Assembly (NCBI GenBank): GCA_963971285.1
Contig: OZ020247.1
Span: 14,838,614 to 14,902,613 of the forward strand
DNA from: Astropecten irregularis
Taxonomy: Eukaryota; Echinodermata; Asteroidea; Paxillosida; Astropectinidae
Length of the DNA stretch: 64,000 nucleotides
Direction: 5' to 3'
Shown: positions 57,101 through 64,000 of the stretch, piece after piece
Layout of the letters: every line of letters starts with the position of its first letter
Numbering within the stretch: position 1 is the first letter of the stretch
Program-made: the position numbers and the translations under genes
Notes under the pieces: generated by a model
What the model saw: the letters and a program-made list of their open reading frames with translations, nothing else
Databases searched by the model: none
What the model was told of the DNA's origin: nothing

Positions 57101-60100
57101 GACATTCAGATAATTAATGTGCGACTTTGTTTCTTGTATCTTGACCCGACTTTCGATATCTGTCCTATGACCCCCAAATAGTTCCAGCGGGGCCACAACC
57201 ATGGCAGTTCCCACGGGAAGACTCGCATCACCCGCTACGCCTATCAACAGAAGCATTACGCCGACATGATGCCCGAGTGCTTCCAGACGTGGCAGAAACT
57301 GGAGGCAGAAGTTGGCACAAGCCTGTATAGGTTCGTATTATGCCGATTGCCACCGTTGAGTTGAAAATTTGACACGGTATTTCCCGACCAGATCAGATCC
57401 ATGCATGCGCCAATTGAGGGATCTGGGGCCGATTGCACTAACGCTATGCGATTAAAGCCCAAATGCATATCGCTAAACGGAATTCGATTGCTACTTTGCT
57501 TAGCAATTTTCCGTTTAGCGATGGATCTGGGCTTAAGCGAGATCGCAAAGTGTTAGTGAAATCGACCCTGATCCGCCTTTTGGCTTTTGCCATTTTGCCG
57601 GATCTGAACTGCATGGTGGACCACATCCAACAATTATCGTATGTAGGTCCATGGAAGCGCAAAGCGTCATTAAGGTATCTGATCCACCTTTAATTCTTTG
57701 CCAACTTTTTCGTGTCTTTCAACGACTTAATCATTCTGATCCGGGACATCAAGTGACAGTGGCACCTGTGACCATCTCGACAAGTCCGTCAAAGAAACCC
57801 ATGTCACGTTATGTATGATTTGTTTTCCACGGCTACATGTATGATTTTGCTCTTCCCTTACGCATTATTTTACAACTTCCAATGTTAGACTATCGGTACA
57901 CCATAACGGCCTTTTCGAAATGGAGACTCGGGCCCAGGCTCCGGCTCGTTTCGTGCCATGATCCATAGTCTAAAATAACGGCTATCAAAATAGAGGCTTT
58001 TTGCTGCGGTTCGGAAGTAGATTCGCTGGTTTGAAAAGGAAAACAGAGCTCCAGTTTCAATGAAAAACCACGCACAACCTATATTTTCAGCATAATGACA
58101 GAGCTGGAGCCGGAACCTGAGCCAAGCCTCCGTTTCGAAAAGGCCCATAAAATCAAAAACATACACAATGCACACATAATCCTGCAGATTTCAACGCGCG
58201 GTACTAGACCTGCGCATTATGCTTATTACTCACCTTCGACACAGTATTTTACGGACCATAAATTCAATATTACTGAACGTTTAATACTTTTTTACCACGT
58301 TTACCACGTTTACCACGTTATGCATGCGGTGTAATATACAGTAAAATACGGTTGAACCACCTTTCAAACAGTATTTTACCGTATGGTAATTAAAGTAGAG
58401 AGAGCTTATAAATAAAACAATAAGTTAAACAGTAATTTGCTGCTCAATCCGTCTGCATGGAATTACTGTTGTTAAAGAGTAAGGTACTGTAATTTTTACA
58501 GTAGACAGATGGTATAATTTATGTCGACTATCGTGTATCTGTAATTTTATACAATTGTAAATATTTTGCCCATCGAGTGTGACAATTAAGTCCTGCTACG
58601 ATATCCAATTCGACACCAATTCCATGAATGACTGATTCGAATGGACGGGCATAGGCTGTATTTTCTCCCTACTATATGGGCCTTTTCGAAATGGAGGCTC
58701 AGGCTTAGGCTCTGGTTCCGTCGTTCATGCTGAAAGGTTGCAGTTTTACATTGAGGCTGCATGAAACTCTTTTTTCCTTTTCAAACCAGGGGCCGATTTC
58801 ACTAACGCTTTGCGATCATCGTAAAGCCAAAATCCATCGTTAAACGGAAAATTCCTACACAAAGTCGCGATTGATTTTCTGTGTAGCGATGGATTTGGGC
58901 TTTACGATGATCGCAAAGCGTTAGTGAAATCGACCCCTGAGTATCTACTTCAGAACGGCAGCCAAAAGCCTAAATTTTGATAGCTGTTATTTTAGAATGG
59001 ATTCACGAAAAGCCTGAGCCTCCGTTTAAAAAAAGCCCCAGGGCGGCAAACACGCCTTGCGCATGCTCACAATGACGTATAAGAACAGTGTCTGCTGCCA
59101 CCAAGAGTGTGACTGTCCGATTCTTTATTCCTTTTTTTTCATAGGAATGTAGGCTTGCTCTCTGTGGACAGTCCTCCGTATAAAGACTTCACACTGCGCA
59201 GCAAGGGCCTGATAGAAGCGGGCAAGCCATGTGAGCTGTTCACTGCTCAGCAGCTCAACCGTAGATTCCCTGGCTTCTCCTTCGGGTCAGAGGTCAAGGC
59301 TTTTTTGGACCCGAACGGAGGGGTTTTGAGAGCTGACCAATGCCTTCATGCCGTACAGGTGATTTGTGTGTAGCGATAACGGTTACTTTTAGGGTACGAT
59401 TTACCTATGAAGGGTATAAAACAACTTTTTGTAAATAGACTAACCTAATTACGTTCGTGGTGTCTTCTTCAATATCATTAGCAGTTGTACACACAGAAAC
59501 TTGCGAAAGAATCGTAATCTAATTATTTCCTTATACTTCTGGTAAGAAAATAGATAGAATGATAAACTGTTTGAATCTTCAACTTTGGGCGATAATGATA
59601 TCTTAATATTTTTTTATGAATCACAGTCTGCGTTCCTGAAGCGCGGAGGCATCATAAAAGAGAACGAAAAAGTCGAACGCATAATACCAGGTGACACGGT
59701 GACGATCGTGACCAGCAGAGGGCGCTATACGGCTAAGAGTGTAGTCCTGACCCCTGGGTCTTGGGCCCCGAAGATGCTGAAAACCCTAGGACTTTGTCCA
59801 CCCTTGGAGGTAACTTAAACTTGTCGAACATTGAGCAGAACAATCGAAGACATTTGTCAGTGAAGGTGGAAAAAATCCAATTAGCCAATATCATTTCAAC
59901 ACATGCATGTATATACACCGATCCGACGGCGCGACCATGGAGCTAGGTAGGAAACACCCGCCATTACTGCAGTGTCGGCCGCCCGGCTTTTGTCCGGCAA
60001 GACGGATCATTTACATCCGCCGTGTTCTATTTTGCAGGGTGTACGTCCCCTAATCACGTACACCCTGCAAAGTGCGGCGGAGTAATGGCGGACAGTATAA

Positions 60101-62690
60101 TCGTGCCGTCGGATTTGTCTATTATTGACCGAAATAGCCCCAAAAGACATGGACCGTAACACATTGTAGACGTTCACAACGAAATACTGCTGCCATGGTG
60201 TAAAACATTTCCTGATACATGTAATGGTACATTAGTTCATCATTGAAACACTTTGACCAATCATTGATCAAGTTATCATTGATCAATTTATGAATCGATA
60301 CATTGATACATTCATTAATGCATTAATATTATTGATACCATTATAGCACCAGCTGACGTGAAATAACATAATTTATATTCTCAACAGATATCACGAATCA
60401 AAGTTTGCTATTGGCTAGAGAAGCAGCCAGGGACCTTCTCAAACTATCCCTGCTTCTATGCCCTGTCTCCCACGTATGAGGTTTACGGGATGCCAAGTTT
60501 TTGTCCTGGTCTGTTCAAGGTGGGGGAAATAAAAGAGTGAAGTTTGTAGATATTCGACTGTACCGTCCGAGCATGTAAATCTTGCCGTAATATTGAGCAG
60601 TGTTGTTTTATCTTTATTTGATTATACTCAACTTCAACAGGATGAATGAGAATGATAACTATTTAAAATAAATTGCTTGATATCTACATCCGCAGCTCTA
60701 ATCATGCACAGTTAAAAACGGAAATCTTAAAAAACAATTCTCCACGGATTACACTTCAAATTACAATTGACAAGAGGGATAAGATAAGGATAAGATTTGT
60801 CCTTATCGATCATCCTTGTTTACTCGCGTGTTTAAAAAATCGAACATTGGCTCACTTTTTCCTGCCAAGATCGAGATAAAGTTAATGAACAAAATGGCTA
60901 ATTCGATCACATTTTGTCTACTCCTATATACCCGTTGTTCCACAAAAGATCCCTGCTCGTTATTACAATTCAATACAATCACATAATTAAGATTTAAATA
61001 TAACAAAATAGTCTTCTACGGACAACAGTTTTTTTTTTCAGATAATATAGTTGCAGCCATAATTTAGGCTGAAATTACATGACAAATATTTCTCTTCTAA
61101 CTTGATGTATAAAATAATAAACTATTCCCAAATAGGGTATCAGGGAGACACGTTGAGTCTGAAAGTGAGCATTTGGGAGACATCAGGAAGTAATGTATCA
61201 GCCACCTTTTAAAGACGTATTTTTATTGTCCATTATTTTAATAGCCTAGACAGAGAATGCTCTCAGTGTGAACATTATGTCAATTTCAAGTTCATTGGTT
61301 TTGAGAATGTTTAGGAATAAGTAAGTTAAGTCTGTGCACGACCCTATGGGAAAGTCTCCTCAAATACCCATCCTCGGTTATGGTAATAATTATCAATAAT
61401 GCTTCGTGGGTCAGTCACGCCTGATGATTCTTTTTCTGCTTTTGTAAAACTGGTCTACTTGTTATTGTCTCAGGTGTGTTACCATGGCGGCCAAATTCTC
61501 CAGGACCCCGAGGTTAAGAGCAAAGAAGGGCACACGTCCCAGATAGACCAATTAATAAGTTTCATGGTGAACCACGCACCTGGCCTGAAGGCTGAACCGA
61601 CGTCCATTGAAGAATGCATTTACACGGTATAGTATACAAAGTCGCTACCCCTCTGCACCTCTTCCTTTGGTTCTAGGTTCGAATCCATCAATGAGTACAT
61701 CTCATGCAATGATAATTATTTGTTTTTACAAAACCCATTTTGAAATAATGTTTTTAAATTGTTATAGTATCGAGAAATTATGAATAATGAAGGTGAAACC
61801 GACTTATTAAACTTAAATGCAGTAGCTTGGCAATGCTTTAAAAGTATAAAACAAAGTATTTGACATAAGATAAAAACTGGCCGGAATGTTGTGTTCTTTT
61901 CTGAATCTCAAAACTTACTATATAAAGTATTGTTCAACAGTAGCCTGAAGTGCTACATGCATCCCCAATCTAAACTCTTTGTATACAGGATGCTGTTACT
62001 CAAATTTAAAAACGTCTTTTTTTTCTTTTTTTTTTAATAGAACACACCCGATGAGGAACTTATCTTGGATAGACATCCAGATCATCCCAATATCGTCATA
62101 GGATGTGGATTCTCAGGTAAAACAAAATAATGACATACATACCGCCCAACAGACCGACGGACGGATAGCTGACGGATCGAACGACCCACTGATAAGGACC
62201 CAATTTCATGGAGCTGCTAAGCACAACAATTTGCTTAGCACGAAAATGTCTTGCCCAATAAAACAAACCACCGTTAACAATTTCATTTGATATTCATGGT
62301 CAGTGAACAACAGCCAAAGAACAATCGCAAGCGATGTACACAACACATGGAAATTTAGTTTTTAGCCCTGTTTTTATTAAGACTGAAATGTCATGCTTAG
62401 CAAATTTTTGTGCTAAAAAAATATAAACAGAGCCGTGAATTTGGGCCAAGGACTTGTAAGGACTCTGTATAATATGAACACCGTTGAGTCAAGTGTCTCA
62501 CTATTTATTATGTTCATAAGTTTTCTCATTTGTGTTTGCTTAATCTACTCGAGGTCATGGCTTCAAGTTGGCACCAGCAGTTGGAAGAGTTCTCAGTGAG
62601 TTAGCAACAGGAGCCGCACCTAGTTACGACATCTCGCCAATGAGTTTGAAACGCTTCCCAAACAACGCCAGACTCGCTGCCAAGTTATAA
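51011..62690 (+). CDS. PIPOX: Peroxisomal sarcosine / L-pipecolate oxidase, complete (8 exons)
   Basis: Flavin amine oxidase of the monomeric sarcosine oxidase family, oxidising sarcosine and L-pipecolate with O2 to give H2O2 in peroxisomes. Exons 51011-51121, 57182-57330, 59145-59358, 59627-59809, 60388-60519, 61474-61626, 62041-62116 and 62554-62690 join in phase to 384 residues (human 390). Seen: FAD-binding [20 protein letters not shown] (Gly 13, 15, 18) with Glu36 closing the Rossmann beta-alpha-beta; GSSHGKTRI; Lys263, which by eye aligns with the oxygen-activating Lys of bacterial enzymes; Cys311 in IEECIYTNTPDE, the expected covalent FAD site; and C-terminal AKL, a PTS1 signal. Sarcosine versus pipecolate preference cannot be told from sequence. 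An in-frame upstream Met at 50966 would add 15 residues; 51011 fits the family and has A at -3. Confidence 0.95.
51620..51857 (+). mobile_element. Family D element with internal deletion
   Basis: TTAAAGGTGGTATATCATAC to AAAGTATGATACTACCTTTAA, bounded by TTAA on both sides, with only the right half of the interior. In PIPOX intron 1. Confidence 0.8.
51858..52547. other. PIPOX intron 1, unassigned
   Basis: No exon or repeat family recognised. CATAGAGCTA and TAGCTCTATG near 52200-52230 form a small palindrome. Confidence 0.4.
52548..53060 (+). mobile_element. Family E element, rearranged
   Basis: CCCAAACAGAAATGTTCACA, GAAGATGGTGCTGGTAGAAA and CAGAACAGCACTCACACACT occur in order. A second, reversed end, GAGTATGTTACCAATCCTGA, sits at the right, so two copies may be joined. 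Confidence 0.65.
53852..54073. mobile_element. hAT-like MITE, 222 bp, perfect 8-bp target duplication
   Basis: CAGTGGCGCACCCAG and CTGGGTGCGCCGGTG are inverted. AACCGCGA at 53844-53851 and 54074-54081 are identical. G and C homopolymers inside. Confidence 0.85.
54366..54722 (-). mobile_element. Family E element (start of TTAA chain)
   Basis: TTAAAGGTATAATACATGAT, GGTCACAGAACAGCACTCAC, CCAGCACCATCTTTATATCC and GGGTATGTTACC in order. Full length. Confidence 0.8.
54919..55302. mobile_element. Family F TTAA element
   Basis: TTAAAGGGATTGCATACG and TTTGGTAAT at the left; ATTACCAAACGTATGCAATG and CCTTTAA at the right. The central palindrome GAGAAGCGTTACGG/CCATAACGCTTCTC is strong. Its right TTAA is the left TTAA of the next element. 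Confidence 0.85.
55299..55665 (+). mobile_element. Family D element, best full-length copy
   Basis: TTAAAGGTAGTATCATACTT to AAAGTATGATACTACCTTTAA, 367 bp, near-perfect terminal inverted repeats. Confidence 0.9.
55666..57095. mobile_element. TTAA-type element remnants split by an insertion
   Basis: Pieces at 55666-55919 and 56995-57095 share CAGGCAGAAA, TTACCGTCTTTATATCC and GACATTCAGATAATTAATG. They are separated by the 1075-bp element. Confidence 0.65.
55920..56994. mobile_element. 1075-bp non-autonomous hAT-like element
   Basis: Starts TAGGCTGTGCATTC and ends GAACGCACAGCCCTA, inverted copies. Flanks GTTTCTAG (55912-55919) and GTTTCTAC (56995-57002) match 7 of 8, and other copies of the host repeat read GTTTCTAC. 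Subterminal CCCGGGTACC repeats. No transposase frame seen. Confidence 0.8.
57182..57330 (+). CDS. PIPOX: PIPOX exon 2
   Basis: 49 codons plus two bases, [20 protein letters not shown] to EVGTSLY with a split Arg. Acceptor AATAG, donor GTTCGT (non-consensus after GT), so splicing strength is worth checking. Confidence 0.93.
57425..57568. mobile_element. Family B hairpin MITE
   Basis: GGGGCCGATTGCACTAACGC with the inverted GCAAAGTGTTAGTGAAATCG. Starts 95 bases after PIPOX exon 2. Confidence 0.85.
57908..58146. mobile_element. Family H element, uninterrupted
   Basis: GGCCTTTTCGAAATGGAGAC at the left and GCCTCCGTTTCGAAAAGGCC at the right are inverted; 239 bp. Confidence 0.85.
58679..59038. mobile_element. 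Family H element carrying a family B insertion
   Basis: GGCCTTTTCGAAATGGAGGC left end, GAGCCTCCGTTTAAAAAAAG right end. Interrupted at 58789-58937. Confidence 0.85.
58789..58937. mobile_element. Family B hairpin MITE nested in family H
   Basis: GGGGCCGATTTCACTAACGC to GCGTTAGTGAAATCGACCCC. Family H reads TTTTCAAACCAG|AGTATCT around it, as at 7405-7425. Confidence 0.88.
59145..59358 (+). CDS. PIPOX: PIPOX exon 3
   Basis: One base plus 71 codons, [15 protein letters not shown] to QCLHAVQ. RRFPGF and [10 protein letters not shown] match the family's RFPN...LDNSGGVIYA. Confidence 0.94.
59627..59809 (+). CDS. PIPOX: PIPOX exon 4
   Basis: 61 codons, [20 protein letters not shown] to GLCPPLE, phase 0. 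[16 protein letters not shown] is the conserved second FAD-contact region. Confidence 0.94.
59931..60114. mobile_element. Palindromic element in PIPOX intron 4
   Basis: ATCCGACGGCGCGA and TCGTGCCGTCGGAT are inverted ends. The centre has GCAGGGTGTACGT and ACGTACACCCTGC. Confidence 0.75.
60388..60519 (+). CDS. PIPOX: PIPOX exon 5
   Basis: 44 codons, [17 protein letters not shown] to FCPGLFK, phase 0; substrate-domain strand region. Donor GTGGGG. Confidence 0.93.
61474..61626 (+). CDS. PIPOX: PIPOX exon 6: covalent-FAD cysteine
   Basis: 51 codons, [20 protein letters not shown] to SIEECIYT, phase 0. Cys311 is conserved with human. Confidence 0.94.
62041..62116 (+). CDS. PIPOX: PIPOX exon 7
   Basis: 25 codons plus one base, [20 protein letters not shown] to GCGFS. 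Acceptor has a long T tract. Confidence 0.94.
62196..62450. mobile_element. Family C MITE in PIPOX intron 7
   Basis: CCAATTTCATGGAGCTGCTA at the left, GTGAATTTGGGCC at the right; interior AACAGCCAAAGAACAATCGC. Confidence 0.8.
62554..62690 (+). CDS. PIPOX: PIPOX exon 8, ends AKL
   Basis: Two bases plus 44 codons and [22 protein letters not shown] to [12 protein letters not shown]. The acceptor CTCGAG has a weak pyrimidine tract but the protein match is exact in phase. AKL is a PTS1 tripeptide. Confidence 0.93.
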
Positions 62691-62705
62691 TCATCCGTGA
62701 TATTA

Positions 62706-62855
62706 CAAGCCTGGAAATAAACGGAGGCCACGGAGGCCATGGCCTTCGTTGCCCTGGTTTTTGGCCTTAGTGCCCTCTCAAATTTTCCAATGGAAGTTCC
62801 CCTTGCAATGGAAAATTGGCCTTCAAGGCCCTCACCAAACCTTATTTCCAGCCCT
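62706..62855 (+). mobile_element. Family I repeat in PIPOX 3' UTR
   Basis: CAAGCCTGGAAATAAACGGA to CCTTATTTCCAGCCCT. Starts 16 bases after the stop codon and supplies an AATAAA at 62716, which could act as a poly(A) signal. Confidence 0.8.
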
Positions 62856-62878
62856 AATATCATTATTAATCGATTGCT

Positions 62879-63055
62879 TTAAATGTACAGCCGACAGGCT
62901 TGGTAACATTATACCCAAACAGAAATGTTCACAGATTTACGTATAACTTTCAGGGATTTGAAGATGGTGCTGGTAAACTCAATTATACTCCGGTGGGAAT
63001 AATGTATTTATCTAGAAATTAGTAAAACAAAGACCAAAAACAGTTTTGATATCGG
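62879..63055 (+). mobile_element. Family E element, left half
   Basis: TTAAATGTACAGCC, then ATACCCAAACAGAAATGTTC and GAAGATGGTGCTGGTAAAC. Confidence 0.7.
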
Positions 63056-63404
63056 TGTCAATGTGTTTATATTCGTAGTTTATCCATTTTTATTATTATC
63101 ATAAAAATATCAACTACCTCAGGAGTGAAAAGTGAAAGGTTTTTCTTGTTTTATAATTGGTGAGCATTATTTTGGGATATTATTTCATTCTACAATGTAT
63201 TTCAATCTGATAAAAGGGCACAAAAAACGACAAAAGTTAAAATTGAATTGGACATTAATGCATTATTCATCAAGTAATATTTTCACTAAATAAAAATATT
63301 GTCAAAATGGACTGCAATAATTTATTACTTTACCCGTGATATTCTGTAGTGCATTTATTTATAACTTCACGCCTGGACTTCTGTATTTGTGGGGTTTTTT
63401 GCAA
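63056..63404. other. Downstream of PIPOX
   Basis: AT-rich with no coding signal. AATAAA at 63289-63294 is a candidate PIPOX poly(A) signal. Confidence 0.4.
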
Positions 63405-63413
63405 AGTGTAGCG

Positions 63414-63516
63414 TAGACTGGTTCCCGTCCCAATACATAAAATATAGACTGGTTCCCGTCCCAATACATAAAATATATACGTCAGGAGACTACTGTAGGG
63501 AACGGGAACCAGTCTA
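63414..63516. mobile_element. 103-bp mini element with 9-bp target duplication
   Basis: TAGACTGGTTCCCGT and ACGGGAACCAGTCTA are inverted ends. AGTGTAGCG occurs at 63405-63413 and 63517-63525. The left 31 bases are duplicated in tandem (63414 and 63445). Confidence 0.8.
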
Positions 63517-63639
63517 AGTGTAGCGTTACGCCGAATATGAATAGCGCCCTCGCCCGACATTTTTAGTCTTGCATCATTCATTGAGCCAAAGTGCTGGGCG
63601 GGGAAAATTTTGCGTGCTGGAACTGACTCGTAGTCGGAG

Positions 63640-63860
63640 GCAGTTCTACGGGAGGGGGGCCTGGGCGGAGGCTTCAGCAATTTTTCAAATGCAATTGAAG
63701 GAAACAAAATGCTTGTAAATAGTGGATCGATTCAGGTATTATGCGCCAATTACCTGTAAAACACGCGGTGTATGATAGGTTGCTTTTCTAATTTCTATCC
63801 ATAGCTGAAACGAGTGTTAGAAGATGACGTCACATGCGAAGGGCGTAGCCTCCCCCCTTC
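63640..63860. mobile_element. Partial copy of the 50268 element
   Basis: Shares CAGTTCTACGGGAGG, AAATGCAATTGA, GCGCCAATTACC and AACGAGTGTTAGAAGA with 50268-50567. The right end is not matched. Confidence 0.6.
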
Positions 63861-64000
63861 CCCCCAAAAAAAGAAAGAGGGTGCCGTGTTGACCAAAAAT
63901 AGCGCGGCCCTCGCCCTACAGCTAGCTGCAAAGCTATACATTGTGTGTAAACTCCTAGTGCTGTTTGTCTATGTCAGTATGCGGTTTCTGTTCGTGGGGA

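Overview
This is a window of animal nuclear DNA. Coding exons are short and GC-rich. They sit in AT-rich introns and spacers packed with short inverted-repeat transposons, SINE-like pieces and minisatellites. There are no operons, CRISPR arrays or prokaryotic signals. Protein similarity, intron layout and repeat style suggest a marine deuterostome, probably an echinoderm. This is an inference; no species-diagnostic sequence was identified.

Three host genes are clear. (1) Clathrin heavy chain (CLTC), plus strand: 24 exons at 1697-23649 encode the last 1359 residues. Roughly the first 323 residues, nearly all of the beta-propeller, lie left of the window. (2) A SBSPON-like secreted protein (somatomedin B plus thrombospondin type 1), minus strand: five exons between 36222 and 28161, complete at 269 residues. 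(3) A PIPOX-like peroxisomal sarcosine/pipecolate oxidase, plus strand: eight exons at 51011-62690, complete at 384 residues, ending in the peroxisomal signal AKL. Every splice junction keeps phase. CLTC and SBSPON are convergent; SBSPON and PIPOX are divergent, with about 14.8 kb between them. The three proteins act in unrelated processes (vesicle coats, extracellular matrix, peroxisomal amine oxidation), so no shared pathway is implied.

The rest is mostly repeats. Families A and B are palindromic elements starting GGGGTCGATTTCAC or GGGCCGATTTCAC. Family C starts GGCCAATTTCATAGAGCTGC. Families D, E and F are bounded by TTAA, piggyBac-like, and are joined end to end at 54.4-55.7 kb. Families H and I are further dispersed repeats. 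Four G/C-tract or CCCGGGTACC elements have 8-bp target duplications (two perfect, two 7 of 8) and hAT-like ends. There are also tRNA-derived SINE candidates and one degenerate LINE with reverse-transcriptase motifs. Three minisatellites have exact periods (43, 31 and 68 bp).

The signals most worth a second look are these: a 225-bp hairpin-rich segment present twice in CLTC introns at 223/225 identity; a U2 snRNA 5' fragment inserted with a 12-bp target duplication; the TTAA-joined element chain; and a promoter-like TCTCGCGAGA plus ETS pair at 44.84-44.93 kb with no gene assigned.
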